A program made the position numbers and the translations under genes. DNA of 64,000 bases from contig NZ_CP025804.1 in assembly GCF_003352085.1 (NCBI RefSeq), positions 496,001 through 560,000 of the forward strand, written 5' to 3'. The notes below the pieces were generated by a model. The model did no database searches. It worked only from the letters and a program-made list of their open reading frames with translations, and was not told where the DNA came from. Position 1 is the first letter of the stretch; every line of letters begins with the position of its first letter. Positions 51,523 to 60,024 of the stretch are shown in pieces. The stretch is from Sulfitobacter sp. SK012. GTDB lineage: Bacteria > Pseudomonadota > Alphaproteobacteria > Rhodobacterales > Rhodobacteraceae.

Positions 51523-53021
51523 TTCTTTTTCCCAAAACCGGAAAGGCCGGGGGGCAGACCCATGCCGCTACCCATACCGCCTAGGCTACCGCCCATCTGT
51601 TTGGCCGCGGCTTCCAGCGCTTTTGGATCCATTTGCGATGGATCCATGCCGCCGGGCATACCGCCTTTGCCCATCATGCCCTTCATGGCCTGTTTGAGCA
51701 TGCCACCTTTGCCCATTTTGCCCATCTTCTTCATCATGTCGGACATCTGGCGGTGCATTTTCATCAGCTTGTTCAGATCGCTGACTTCCATGCCGGCACC
51801 GCGCGCGATGCGTTTCTTGCGAGAGGCCTGCAGAAGCTGCGGGTTGGCGCGTTCTTTTTTGGTCATCGATTGGATAAGCGCGATTTGCTGTTTGAGGATC
51901 TTGTCGTCAAGGCCAGCATCTTCGACCTTTTTGGCCATCTTACCCATGCCGGGCATCATGCCCATCATGCCTTGCATGCCGCCCATCTTGATCATCTGCT
52001 CAAGCTGCATCTTGAGGTCGTTCATGTTGAACTGACCTTTGGCCATGCGGCGCATCATCTTTTCGGCTTGCTCGGCCTCGATGGTTTCTTGGGCCTTTTC
52101 GACAAGCGCGACGATATCGCCCATGCCAAGGATACGGCCCGCGATACGCTCAGGCTCGAAGGTCTCGAGCGCGTCCATCTTTTCGCCCAAGCCGACGAAC
52201 TTGATCGGCTTGCCCGTAACCGCACGCATGGAAAGTGCCGCACCACCGCGTCCGTCGCCATCCATCCGGGTCAATACAACACCGGTGATGCCGATGCGGT
52301 CGTTGAAGTTTTCGGCTGTCTGCACGGCGTCTTGACCGGTAAGGCCGTCCACCACCAGCAGCGTTTCGCGCGGGGTGGCGACGTCGCGCACGGCTTCGAC
52401 TTGGGCCATCAGCTCTTCGTCGATTGAAAGGCGACCGGCGGTATCGAGCATATAGACGTCATATCCGCCCATGGCCGCTTGCGTCTTGGCGCGTTTGGCG
52501 ATGGCAACGGGGTTCTCGCCTTTGACGATCGGCAAGGTGTCGACACCGATTTGCACGCCAAGAATTGCGAGTTGTTCCATCGCCGCCGGGCGGTTCACGT
52601 CGAGTGAGGCCATCAGTACGCGCTTGCCGTCACGTTCTTTGAGACGTTTTGCGAGCTTGGCGGTGGTTGTTGTTTTACCGCCGCCCTGCAGGCCAACCAT
52701 CAAGATCGGCGCGGGCGGGTTGTCAATCTTGAGGTTACCGGGCTCGCCTTCGCCCTTGAGGACATCGATGAGCGTGTCATGCACGATCTTGACGACTTGC
52801 TGGCCGGGCGTGATGGATTTGGTGACCGCTTGACCGGTGGCTTTTTCTTGGACGGCTTTAACGAAATCGCGGGCAACGGGCAGTGATACGTCAGCCTCGA
52901 GCAGGGCCACGCGAACCTCGCGGAGCGCAGTTTTCACATCCTCTTCGGACAGGGCACCCTGCTTGGTGAGGCGATCAAAGACGCCTGATAGGCGCTCGGA
53001 TAGATTTTCAAACATGGGCAC
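51519..53021 (-). CDS. ffh: Signal recognition particle protein Ffh
   Basis: This 500-residue GTPase has the NG domains: LFENLSERLSGVFDRLTKQG-like start, P-loop GLQGGGKTTTTAKLAKRL, DTAGRL, TRMDGDGRGGAAL and GLGEKMDALE. A Met-rich M domain binds SRP RNA, with KGGMLKQAMKGMMGKGGMPGGM and a Gly/Met-rich end. With the ffs RNA at 8.6-8.7 kb it targets membrane proteins to FtsY. It heads the minus-strand translation block. Two hairpins lie upstream of the start. Confidence 0.97.
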   Translation of the reverse strand: MPMFENLSERLSGVFDRLTKQGALSEEDVKTALREVRVALLEADVSLPVARDFVKAVQEKATGQAVTKSITPGQQVVKIVHDTLIDVLKGEGEPGNLKIDNPPAPILMVGLQGGGKTTTTAKLAKRLKERDGKRVLMASLDVNRPAAMEQLAILGVQIGVDTLPIVKGENPVAIAKRAKTQAAMGGYDVYMLDTAGRLSIDEELMAQVEAVRDVATPRETLLVVDGLTGQDAVQTAENFNDRIGITGVVLTRMDGDGRGGAALSMRAVTGKPIKFVGLGEKMDALETFEPERIAGRILGMGDIVALVEKAQETIEAEQAEKMMRRMAKGQFNMNDLKMQLEQMIKMGGMQGMMGMMPGMGKMAKKVEDAGLDDKILKQQIALIQSMTKKERANPQLLQASRKKRIARGAGMEVSDLNKLMKMHRQMSDMMKKMGKMGKGGMLKQAMKGMMGKGGMPGGMDPSQMDPKALEAAAKQMGGSLGGMGSGMGLPPGLSGFGKKK

Positions 53022-53086
53022 ATGGCCTTTTCTTACGGGGCTACAGGATGATCCCTATGTAGGGGCCTGCGCAGAATACACAAATG

Positions 53087-53115
53087 CCCCAGTGGGCGCG
53101 ACGCGCTGACTGGGG
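53087..53115. repeat. GC-rich inverted repeat upstream of ffh
   Basis: CCCCAGT and ACTGGGG form perfect 7-bp arms around a 15-nt centre that itself contains GCG/CGC. It lies about 66 bp upstream of the ffh start on the minus strand, so it may form in the ffh leader RNA or act as an operator in the divergent gap. Confidence 0.5.
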
Positions 53116-53138
53116 GCGATCCTGACGTCGTGCCAGGA

Positions 53139-53158
53139 CCGGAAGGCATTGCTTCCGG
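53139..53158. repeat. Second inverted repeat in the ffh-LysR gap
   Basis: CCGGAAG and CTTCCGG form perfect 7-bp arms around 6 nt. It is 24 bp from the first hairpin. No T-run follows in either direction, so a terminator is unlikely. Confidence 0.45.
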
Positions 53159-53281
53159 GGTTGTGGCTGCGTTTAGGACTGGCATCGCTGCGAGTCAAGT
53201 GGGAGCAAGATTGCCCTTGCGTTTACGAACGAAGCCGACACTATCGGGACGCTATGTTCGCTGATGCACAGGAGAGCGCGC

Positions 53282-54160
53282 TTGGACAACTGGGACGAGA
53301 TCCGAACTGCCTATCAGGTGGCCCGCTTGGGGACCGTCAGCGGCGCGGCCGAGGTTCTTGGCGTACACCATGCGACGGTGATCCGCCATATCGATGCATT
53401 GGAAACGCGGCTGAGCGTGAAGCTGTTTCAGCGCCATGCGCGGGGCTACACAGCCACAGAGGCGGGCGAGGATTTGTTGCGGGTCGCGCAAACAACGGAT
53501 GATCAATTTGGTCAGCTGGTGGGGCGCATCAAGGGGCGTGGCACGGATGTATCGGGTGAGATCGTCGTGACGTCACTTGTGATGCTTGCTACCAAAGTCG
53601 CTCCTTTGTTGGCGGCGTTTCAGGCGGCCCATCCGAATGTTGTTATCCGCTACCTGACCGGGGATCGGTTGTTTCGCCTCGAATATGGAGAGGCACATCT
53701 GGCGATCCGCGCAGGGCCTGCGCCGGATCAGCCTGACAATGTAATCCAACCGCTGGCGGATCAGGAAATCGGGCTTTATGCCAGTAAAGACTATGTCGCA
53801 GCGCATGGCATACCGGCTAGCCCCGAAGAGTATGCGACCCACAGGTTTGTTGGGCATGATGACGCGAAAAACCGAGCACCACATTTCCAGTGGATGGCGC
53901 GCGAAGTGCCTCGTGAGCGCGTAACTTACCGCAGTTTGGATTACCGGGCCATGATGCACGCCATTATTACCGGTGCGGGGATGGGGTTCATGGCCAAGGA
54001 GGACGGGCAAGCACATCCTAATTTGGTCGAGATATATGCGCCGAGAGAAGAGTGGTCCGCACCCCTGTGGCTGGTCACGCATGTCGATTTGCACCGGACC
54101 AGCAAGGTTCAGGCCCTGGTCAAATTTTTCAAAGAGCAATCAAAAGGCGGATTGCTTTGA
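53282..54160 (+). CDS. LysR family transcriptional regulator
   Basis: This 292-residue regulator has an HTH start DNWDEIRTAYQVARLGTVSGAAEVLG followed by HATVIRHIDALETRLSVKLFQRHARGYTATEAG. The effector domain includes EIVVTSLVMLATKVAPLLAAF. The start is taken as TTG 53282, giving the usual LysR N-terminus behind AGGAG; an ATG at 53264 lies upstream. The divergent neighbour is ffh, and the EamA gene that follows (overlap TTGA) is the likely target. Confidence 0.85.
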   Translation: MDNWDEIRTAYQVARLGTVSGAAEVLGVHHATVIRHIDALETRLSVKLFQRHARGYTATEAGEDLLRVAQTTDDQFGQLVGRIKGRGTDVSGEIVVTSLVMLATKVAPLLAAFQAAHPNVVIRYLTGDRLFRLEYGEAHLAIRAGPAPDQPDNVIQPLADQEIGLYASKDYVAAHGIPASPEEYATHRFVGHDDAKNRAPHFQWMAREVPRERVTYRSLDYRAMMHAIITGAGMGFMAKEDGQAHPNLVEIYAPREEWSAPLWLVTHVDLHRTSKVQALVKFFKEQSKGGLL

Positions 54161-55041
54161 GCCCACAACTGCTTGGGCATCTGGCGATGCTGGCGTTCTC
54201 TGCCCTTGTGGCGGGGTCCTTTTCGCTGGGATCGCTGGTGGCCAATGACATAGCACCCGCTGCATTGAATGCAGTGCGGTTTGTGTTGGCAGCGGCGGTG
54301 ATCGGGGCTGTTATTGTTGGGCGTGGCGGGGGTATTCCGCCAGGCTCGTTCAAAGCACCTTGGCGTTATGCAGTGCTGGGAGGGCTCTTCGGATTCTACT
54401 TTGTGATGATGTTCGAGGGCCTAAAGACAGCGCCACCTGTGCGCGCGGCTGCTGTGTTTACGCTGGTGCCTATCATGGTCGCGGGCATTGCTTGGCTTTT
54501 GCTGCATCAGCGCACGACGCGGCGGATGGCGCTGGCGCTTGGCATTGGTGGGGCTGGCGCACTTTGGGTGATTTTTCGGGCCGATCTGGGCGCATTGTTG
54601 GCCTTTGATATCGGACGTGGTGAGGCGATTTATTTCGTCGGGTGTATTAGTCATGCGATTTACACACCCATGGTCCGCAAGCTGAACCGAGGTGAGCCTT
54701 TGTTGGTGTTTGTCTTTGGTACGTTAGTCGCCGGGGCGGTGCTGCTCTCGCTGGCAGGTTGGCGTGATATCATTGCGACGGATTGGCAGGGCCTGAGCGC
54801 GCTGGTTTGGATTACGATCCTCTATACCGCTCTGGCGGCGACGGCGATCACCACGTTTCTTGTGCAATTCGCCGCGTTGGGTCTGCCGTCAGCCAAGGTG
54901 ATGGCCTACACGTACCTGACCCCAAGCTGGGTGATTGTCTGGCAAATAATGTTAGGCGGAGCTGTGCCGGGACCTTTGGTGTTCGGCGGTGTTGCGCTGA
55001 CGGTTCTTGCTTTGTGGCTGTTGTTGCGTGACGAGGCTTAG
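54157..55041 (+). CDS. EamA/DMT family transporter
   Basis: This 294-residue inner-membrane protein has ten predicted helices and two EamA repeats, with FSALVAGSFSLGSLVANDIAPAALNAVRFVLAA in the first and LPSAKVMAYTYLTPSWVIVWQIMLGG in the second. The TTG start at 54157 overlaps the LysR stop codon; the frame is open further upstream, but there it lies inside the LysR gene. Co-expression with the LysR gene suggests LysR control of export of an unknown metabolite. Confidence 0.85.
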   Translation: MSPQLLGHLAMLAFSALVAGSFSLGSLVANDIAPAALNAVRFVLAAAVIGAVIVGRGGGIPPGSFKAPWRYAVLGGLFGFYFVMMFEGLKTAPPVRAAAVFTLVPIMVAGIAWLLLHQRTTRRMALALGIGGAGALWVIFRADLGALLAFDIGRGEAIYFVGCISHAIYTPMVRKLNRGEPLLVFVFGTLVAGAVLLSLAGWRDIIATDWQGLSALVWITILYTALAATAITTFLVQFAALGLPSAKVMAYTYLTPSWVIVWQIMLGGAVPGPLVFGGVALTVLALWLLLRDEA

Positions 55042-55138
55042 ACTGTCGCCAGATGGATGGATGTCCCGCGATTGCGAACCGATCTGCGGTCTTTGGGATG
55101 TTCACTGTCCTATAGTTTGAAAAATGAGGGGACAGCAG

Positions 55139-55207
55139 ATGCGCGGCATTATCTACCTGGTTGGCCTTGTGGTGGTCGTGATGTTGATTGTGAATTTCTC
55201 GCTGTAG
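55139..55207 (+). CDS. 22-residue single-pass membrane peptide
   Basis: This tiny gene begins at an ATG behind AGGGGA and encodes MRGIIYLVGLVVVVMLIVNF plus two residues, a single hydrophobic helix. It lies between the EamA gene and the convergent ArsR gene. I recall near-identical short peptides annotated in other Rhodobacteraceae, which supports it being real, but I cannot check that here. Function unknown; such peptides often sit beside larger membrane complexes. Confidence 0.6.
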   Translation: MRGIIYLVGLVVVVMLIVNFSL

Positions 55208-55245
55208 GGCGGATCGAGAAAAGCCGGTACGAACGGGGGCTGTCG

Positions 55246-55605
55246 TTATCCCTTCGCGTTTGTTCGCGCCGCGGGTGTGCTTGGATCTGGCAATTCGGCC
55301 TTCAGGAAGCGTTCAAAGGCATCAAGGTTCACGGGTTCGAATTGACCAAAGCCCTGCATCCAAGTGCTGGCAGAGCGCATCGCATCTGGTTCAAGCTTAC
55401 ACCATTTGACCCTGCCGCGTTTTTCCTGACTGATCAGGCCTGCATTGCTTAAGACGGTAAGGTGCTTTGAGATCGCGGCGAGAGACATCTCGAATGGATC
55501 GGCTACGTCAGTCACGGCCATATCGTCTTCGAGTAGCATCGCAAGGATCGCGCGCCGGGTCGGGTCGCCAAGGGCTGCGAAAACGGTATCCAATGCGTTA
55601 CTCAT
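55246..55605 (-). CDS. ArsR family transcriptional regulator
   Basis: This 119-residue winged-HTH protein has the non-metal ArsR pattern VFAALGDPTRRAILAMLLEDDMAVTDVA, then AAISKHLTVLSNAGLISQEKRGRVKW and an extended C-terminal helix. It lacks the metal-sensing cysteine motif. Related proteins usually precede SRPBCC/AHSA1-type genes and repress them; none follows here. A perfect 9-bp-armed palindrome 40 bp upstream is its probable operator. Confidence 0.88.
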   Translation of the reverse strand: MSNALDTVFAALGDPTRRAILAMLLEDDMAVTDVADPFEMSLAAISKHLTVLSNAGLISQEKRGRVKWCKLEPDAMRSASTWMQGFGQFEPVNLDAFERFLKAELPDPSTPAARTNAKG

Positions 55606-55644
55606 GGGGCTGTGTTTTTATCAAGCAGACGGGATCGTCAACCA

Positions 55645-55665
55645 AAAGGTTGAATATCAACCTTT
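55645..55665. promoter_or_regulatory. Perfect palindromic operator upstream of arsR
   Basis: AAAGGTTGA-ATA-TCAACCTTT is a perfect 9-bp inverted repeat with a 3-bp centre. It lies 40 bp upstream of the ArsR start, in the promoter region, and fits the size of known ArsR operators, so autorepression is likely. Confidence 0.7.
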
Positions 55666-55820
55666 GGGTTATTAACGCAATTTAGTGGCATTGGTTGCTT
55701 GATCACTTCGGGAATATCATTTTATATTAGTTAGTTACGCTGCTTTTTACCACAGTTGACTCTGTTGGGGCGTCCCAGTAGCTACTGACCTCAAGATATC
55801 CCAATTGGGGGCGCGGTACT

Positions 55821-56150
55821 ATGGATCCAGAAAGCCAAGAGAAGCTTCGGCAACTCGATGCACGGATCAAGGTTGCCAAGGGTGCGCAAGCTCCTAAGCC
55901 TCGAGTGGATGAACATTATTCTCAAGCGCAGCATGCTTGGCGGATGGTGATAGAACTTGTAGCCGGTCTTGGGATCGGTTTCGGAATTGGATACGGTCTG
56001 GATCTGCTGTTTGGCACCCTTCCGATATTCATGGTGATATTTGTGATGCTGGGTCTCGCCGCGGGGATCAAGACGATGCTCCGCTCGGCACAAGAGATGC
56101 AGCGACAGAAGATGGCTGAAGAGGCCGAAAAATTGGATGAGGGAGCCTGA
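55821..56150 (+). CDS. atpI: ATP synthase protein I (AtpI)
   Basis: This 109-residue protein has an N-terminal coil ([15 protein letters not shown]) and two transmembrane helices ([26 protein letters not shown] and [20 protein letters not shown]), the AtpI layout. It is thought to aid c-ring assembly. It starts the Fo operon and is 1 bp from the atpB start. The stretch 55608-55820 upstream holds the ArsR palindrome and presumably the atp promoter. Confidence 0.9.
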   Translation: MDPESQEKLRQLDARIKVAKGAQAPKPRVDEHYSQAQHAWRMVIELVAGLGIGFGIGYGLDLLFGTLPIFMVIFVMLGLAAGIKTMLRSAQEMQRQKMAEEAEKLDEGA

Positions 56151-56151
56151 A

Positions 56152-56916
56152 ATGGCGACAGAGGCAAGCGGCGCAGAGACAGGCGGTCTGGTATTTCACC
56201 CGATGGATCAGTTCATCGTAAAGCCGTTCTTTGGCGATGGTCCCGTACATTGGTACACCATCACAAACGCAACGGTTTGGACCGGTCTTGCCGTTCTGGC
56301 CGTGTTTGTTCTGTTGGTATTTTTCATGCCCAAAGGTGGCGGTGCTAGCGTTCCGACGCGGATGCAATCAGTTGCTGAATTGGCGTATGGCTTTGTCTAT
56401 AAGATGGTCGAAGACATCTGCGGCAAAGAAGGCCTCAAGTACTTCCCCTACATCATGACGCTGTTTATGTTCATCGTCTGCGCGAACTTCCTTGGTTTGA
56501 TCCCAACCGCCTTTACGCCCACGTCCCACTTTGCGGTGACGGTTGTAATGGCGATGGCAGTCTTTTTGACTGTCACGATCCTCGGCTTTGTTAAAAACGG
56601 CACGGCATTCTTGGCTCTTTTCTGGGTCGCTTCTGCGCCTCTGGCATTGCGTCCAATCTTGGCCATCATCGAGTTGATCTCGTATTTCGTGCGCCCGGTT
56701 AGCCACTCCATTCGTCTGGCGGGCAACGTTATGGCGGGCCACGCGGTGATTAAGGTTTTCGCAGGTTTTGCGGCAATCGCGGTCATCAGCCCAGTTTCGG
56801 TCGTCGCTATCACGGCCATGTACGGTCTGGAGGTCCTCGTGTCCTTCATTCAGGCCTACGTCTTTACCATCCTGACATGCGTGTATCTCAAAGACGCTCT
56901 GCATCCAGGTCACTAA
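56152..56916 (+). CDS. atpB: ATP synthase Fo subunit a
   Basis: This 254-residue membrane protein has the subunit-a signature [15 protein letters not shown] with the essential Arg, preceded by VRPVSHSI, and several transmembrane helices. It forms the proton half-channels with the c-ring. ATG 56152 gives the standard N-terminus behind GGGAGCC. It follows atpI directly. Confidence 0.96.
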   Translation: MATEASGAETGGLVFHPMDQFIVKPFFGDGPVHWYTITNATVWTGLAVLAVFVLLVFFMPKGGGASVPTRMQSVAELAYGFVYKMVEDICGKEGLKYFPYIMTLFMFIVCANFLGLIPTAFTPTSHFAVTVVMAMAVFLTVTILGFVKNGTAFLALFWVASAPLALRPILAIIELISYFVRPVSHSIRLAGNVMAGHAVIKVFAGFAAIAVISPVSVVAITAMYGLEVLVSFIQAYVFTILTCVYLKDALHPGH

Positions 56917-56930
56917 CGAACGAAACAACG

Positions 56931-56948
56931 GTGGGCGAGGTCGCTCAC
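56931..56948 (+). other. Stem-loop between atpB and atpE
   Basis: GTGGGCG and CGCTCAC pair (one G-U) around AGGT, 14 bp past atpB. Such hairpins before atpE are known to raise c-subunit synthesis by stabilising or framing its mRNA. Confidence 0.5.
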
Positions 56949-56983
56949 CAACTCAATAACTTCCAACGTATAGGAGAATTCTC

Positions 56984-57208
56984 ATGGAAGGCGAACTCGC
57001 ACATATCGGCGCAGGTCTGGCAGCAATCGGTTCCGGCGCAGCCGCAATCGGGGTTGGCAATGTTGCTGGCAACTATCTGGCAGGCGCTCTGCGCAACCCG
57101 TCCGCTGCGGCATCGCAGACAGCGACACTTTTCATCGGCATCGCTTTTGCAGAAGCACTTGGGATCTTCGCATTCCTCGTCGCCCTCCTGCTGATGTTCG
57201 CCGTCTAA
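56984..57208 (+). CDS. atpE: ATP synthase Fo subunit c
   Basis: This 74-residue proteolipid has two helices: [40 protein letters not shown] with the polar loop RNPS, then [26 protein letters not shown] with the proton-carrying Glu in FAEALG. It forms the rotating c-ring. An AGGAGAATT site precedes the start. Strong hairpins flank the gene. Confidence 0.97.
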   Translation: MEGELAHIGAGLAAIGSGAAAIGVGNVAGNYLAGALRNPSAAASQTATLFIGIAFAEALGIFAFLVALLLMFAV

Positions 57209-57235
57209 GCGTCACGACGACTATCCTTACGCTTT

Positions 57236-57262
57236 GGGCGGTGCGCAGTTTGCGCTCCGCCC
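57236..57262 (+). other. Strong stem-loop between atpE and atpF'
   Basis: GGGCGG-T-GCGCA and TGCGC-T-CCGCCC form 11 pairs with one T-T mismatch around a 3-nt loop, 27 bp after atpE. No T-run follows. It probably stabilises the atpE end of the transcript so that c is made in excess over b and b'. Confidence 0.7.
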
Positions 57263-57293
57263 TTAGGATTGCCCGTTCTGACAGGAGGCCGCT

Positions 57294-57860
57294 ATGGCAA
57301 CTGAGACCACACAAGGCGATGGCCTAGCCGATGCAATCGGTGTAGCCGAGCATTCAGCTGATGCAGCACCCGGCATGCCGCAGCTGGCTTTCGAGACATG
57401 GGGCAACCAGATTTTCTGGCTGGTTGTCGCGCTTGTTGCGATCTATTTCATCCTGTCCCGCGTGGCTTTGCCCCGTATCTCCGCCGTATTGGCAGAGCGT
57501 CAGGGCGCAATTTCAAATGACATCGCAGCTGCCGAAGACCTCAAGGTCAAAGCGCATGAGGCAGAAGCGACTTACGACAAGGCGCTGGTTGATGCCCGCG
57601 CCGAGGCGCAGCTTATCATGGCCGAAATGAAAAATGACATCCAGGCAGATCTCGACATTGAGATCGCCAAAGCGGATGCCGAAATTGCCGCCAAAGCTGC
57701 TGAAGCGGAAAAGGCAATTGCCGACATTCGCGCCAACGCGCTTGAGAATGTGAAAGTTGTCGCCAAGGATACCGCGAAAGAGATTCTGGCGGCTCTAGGT
57801 GGCAAAGCAGATGCCAAGACGATTACTGCAGCTGTTACCGCCCGGATGAAAGGACAATGA
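57294..57860 (+). CDS. atpF': ATP synthase Fo subunit b'
   Basis: This 188-residue protein has an N-terminal soluble stretch, one transmembrane helix ([27 protein letters not shown]) and a long Ala/Glu/Lys coiled coil that forms the peripheral stalk. Alphaproteobacteria carry paired b' and b genes instead of one. AGGAGG precedes the start. It overlaps atpF by 4 bp. Confidence 0.93.
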   Translation: MATETTQGDGLADAIGVAEHSADAAPGMPQLAFETWGNQIFWLVVALVAIYFILSRVALPRISAVLAERQGAISNDIAAAEDLKVKAHEAEATYDKALVDARAEAQLIMAEMKNDIQADLDIEIAKADAEIAAKAAEAEKAIADIRANALENVKVVAKDTAKEILAALGGKADAKTITAAVTARMKGQ

Positions 57861-58423
57861 CCATGCGTCTGACCCTGACCGCCACAATGGCCGCCTTTGT
57901 GACCAGCCCAGCACTTGCTGCTGGCGACCGCTTCTTCTCGCTGGCCAACACCGATTTTGTTGTGCTGCTGGCGTTCCTTTTGTTCATCGCGGTCCTGTTT
58001 TACTTCAAGGTTCCCGGGATGGTCGCTGGCATGCTGGACAAGCGTGCTGAGGGGATCACCACCGAGTTGGAGGAAGCCCGCGCACTGCGTGAAGAAGCAC
58101 AGAGCATTTTCGTGAGCTACAAGCAAAAGCTCAAGGAAGTTGACGAGAAAGCAGCACGCATTGTTGCCTCCGCCAAGGAAGAAGCGCTTGCCGCTGCAGA
58201 ACTTGCGCGTGAAGCCGAAGCCAAATCGCGTGTACGCCGTATGGCTGCCGCTGAAGAGCAGATTGCGTCTGCTCAAGCTGCCGCTGTCAAAGAAGTTCGC
58301 GACCAAGCGGCGACAATCGCCGTGGCTGTTGCACGCGAAGTGATCGCCAAGCAGATGACGGCCGCTGATGGCAACAAGCTGATCGACGCCGCGATTGCGG
58401 ATGTGGATGCCAAGCTGCACTAA
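57857..58423 (+). CDS. atpF: ATP synthase Fo subunit b
   Basis: This 188-residue protein begins [22 protein letters not shown], has a transmembrane helix ([23 protein letters not shown]) and a long coiled coil with [25 protein letters not shown]. It pairs with b' in the peripheral stalk. ATG 57857 overlaps the b' stop; ATG 57863 is the alternative. The F1 genes (atpHAGDC) are not in the window, as usual in alphaproteobacteria. Confidence 0.93.
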   Translation: MTMRLTLTATMAAFVTSPALAAGDRFFSLANTDFVVLLAFLLFIAVLFYFKVPGMVAGMLDKRAEGITTELEEARALREEAQSIFVSYKQKLKEVDEKAARIVASAKEEALAAAELAREAEAKSRVRRMAAAEEQIASAQAAAVKEVRDQAATIAVAVAREVIAKQMTAADGNKLIDAAIADVDAKLH

Positions 58424-58447
58424 GCTGATGCGATATTGAAATTCCTA

Positions 58448-58477
58448 AGGCCCCGGTTTTGCGACCGGGGCTTTTTC
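58448..58477 (+). terminator. Rho-independent terminator after atpF
   Basis: GCCCCGG and CCGGGGC form a perfect 7-bp stem around TTTTGCGA, followed by TTTTT. It ends the Fo operon about 25 bp after the atpF stop. Confidence 0.92.
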
Positions 58478-58603
58478 TTTGGGCGGGTGACTGGGTTCTT
58501 TTGACCCGCAAAGTTGCCGTTGTTAAGGGCCCCTTAGTCTGGTTAACAGAATGCCAGCGACAGGACGGTCCTGCGCCCGCGACTTAGAAAGCCCACATAT
58601 CTT

Positions 58604-59077
58604 ATGTCTGATCCGTGCATGAAGCTCGTCTTGGTGACACCCGAAATTCCGTATAATACCGGAGCGATCGGGCGGACCTGCGTGGCGCTCAATATGGAGT
58701 TGATCCTGATCAAACCCTACGGATTTTCACTCGATGAAAAGGCTGTGCGGCGGGCCGGGACGGATTACTGGAAGCATGTCAATCTGTGCGAGTATGACAA
58801 CTGGCAAGACTTTATGGATGATCGAAAGCCACCGCGTGACGGCCTGTATTTCTTTGAAGAACACGGTGCGCAGAGCGTTTACGCGCCCGAGTATCAAAAG
58901 GACGCGTATTTGGTTTTCGGATGTGAGTCCGCGGGTTTGCCGGCCTCAATACTAAAGGGCAATGATGATAGAATATTCCACCTGCCAATGATCAGCCCAC
59001 TTGTCCGATCACTGAACTTGGCAAACGTTGCTACAGCCGTCGTTTATCAAGCCATGCGTACACAACTCGGCGGTTGA
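58604..59077 (+). CDS. trmL: tRNA (cytidine(34)-2'-O)-methyltransferase TrmL-like (SPOUT family)
   Basis: This 157-residue SPOUT protein has the core patterns KLVLVTPEIPYNTGAIGRTCVAL, FGCESAGLPASIL (the knot loop) and PLVRSLNLANVATAVVYQAM (motif III). TrmL modifies the wobble base of some leucine tRNAs. The spacing and short length fit TrmL rather than TrmH. Starts at 58604 and 58619 are both plausible; neither has a strong ribosome site. Confidence 0.88.
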   Translation: MSDPCMKLVLVTPEIPYNTGAIGRTCVALNMELILIKPYGFSLDEKAVRRAGTDYWKHVNLCEYDNWQDFMDDRKPPRDGLYFFEEHGAQSVYAPEYQKDAYLVFGCESAGLPASILKGNDDRIFHLPMISPLVRSLNLANVATAVVYQAMRTQLGG

Positions 59078-59144
59078 AGGCTGCTGTTGGGGGGAACGTG
59101 GGTAAAGCCTGCAGTTGACCGCAAGGTCCATACCTATCCTCGTG

Positions 59145-59912
59145 TCACCCTTCCGTTTCGTGATCTAGCCGTTGCAGCGCTATGCCCTCGTGGCGTTGTG
59201 CCATTTGTTGGTCGCGCAGGGCAGTTTCCACAAAGCTAAGATGCGCCTCGACTGCGGTGCGTGCACCTGCCGCGTCGCGGGCCTGAAGGGCGTCATTGAT
59301 GGCACGGTGTTGGTCCAGCAAGGTGCTGCGGGTCGTGCTTTGGCTGAACATGACCTTCCGATTGTAAAACACGCCACCGCGCAGCAGTTCGTACATGGAG
59401 CGCATCATATGCAGCATCACGACGTTATGGCTGGCTTCGATTATGGCCATGTGAAACTGCGCATCTAGGGTGGCTTCTTCGTCCGAGGCACGCTTGGCAT
59501 GTGCGGCCTCCATCTTGGCAAAGACGGCGGCAACAACTTTGAGGTCGGTATCAGAGCCAAGCCGTGCAGCACGATCTGCGGCCAGACCTTCGAGGTCTCG
59601 GCGAAAAGACAGGTAGTCAAAGACCGCTTCGTCATGGCGGCCAAACAGATCAAGCAAGGCCGGCGAAAAGGCAGAACCCAATACATCGGCGACATACGCT
59701 CCGGCACCCGCCCTACTGCTGAGCAGGCCGGTTTCTTGAAGTTGGCCAATCGCGTCGCGCAGTGAAGGGCGTGAGACGCCTAGCCGCTCTGCCAGCTCAC
59801 GCTCGGACGGCAACCGCTCTCCGGGGCGCAGGATACCGCGCAGGATCAACTCTTCGATCTGGCGCACAACGGCGGCAGACAGCTTTTCAGGGGTGACAGG
59901 CCGGAAGGGCAT
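59145..59912 (-). CDS. FadR-subfamily GntR transcriptional regulator
   Basis: This 255-residue protein has a GntR winged HTH (LILRGILRPGERLPSERELAERLGVSRPSLRDAIGQLQETG) and an FCD C-terminal domain with a run of helices and conserved His/Asp metal ligands (for example DAQFHMAIIEASHN and DQHRAINDALQARD). FCD proteins usually sense small organic acids. No catabolic genes adjoin it. AGGAG precedes ATG 59912. A perfect palindrome sits just upstream. Confidence 0.9.
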   Translation of the reverse strand: MPFRPVTPEKLSAAVVRQIEELILRGILRPGERLPSERELAERLGVSRPSLRDAIGQLQETGLLSSRAGAGAYVADVLGSAFSPALLDLFGRHDEAVFDYLSFRRDLEGLAADRAARLGSDTDLKVVAAVFAKMEAAHAKRASDEEATLDAQFHMAIIEASHNVVMLHMMRSMYELLRGGVFYNRKVMFSQSTTRSTLLDQHRAINDALQARDAAGARTAVEAHLSFVETALRDQQMAQRHEGIALQRLDHETEG

Positions 59913-59929
59913 AAGGTGGCTCCTAGTAT

Positions 59930-59948
59930 TGGTCAAATTATATGACCA
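59930..59948. promoter_or_regulatory. Palindromic operator upstream of the FadR-type regulator
   Basis: TGGTCA-AATTATA-TGACCA is a perfect 6-bp inverted repeat with TGGT/ACCA half-sites as bound by FadR/PdhR/LldR-type proteins. It lies 18 bp upstream of the regulator's start codon, so autoregulation is likely. Confidence 0.7.
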
Positions 59949-60024
59949 GACATGCAATACGGCAACGGGGTTTCTGCGTCTTGCGGTAACAGATCGTTAA
60001 CCTTGTGTGCGCCATGCTGTGACG

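Noticed and set aside
51268..52427. Long plus-strand frames (255 and 264 residues) opposite ffh
   Set aside because: They are antisense to the Met/Gly-rich M domain and NG domain of ffh and read as compositionally biased strings (His/Leu-rich or Ala/Pro-rich).
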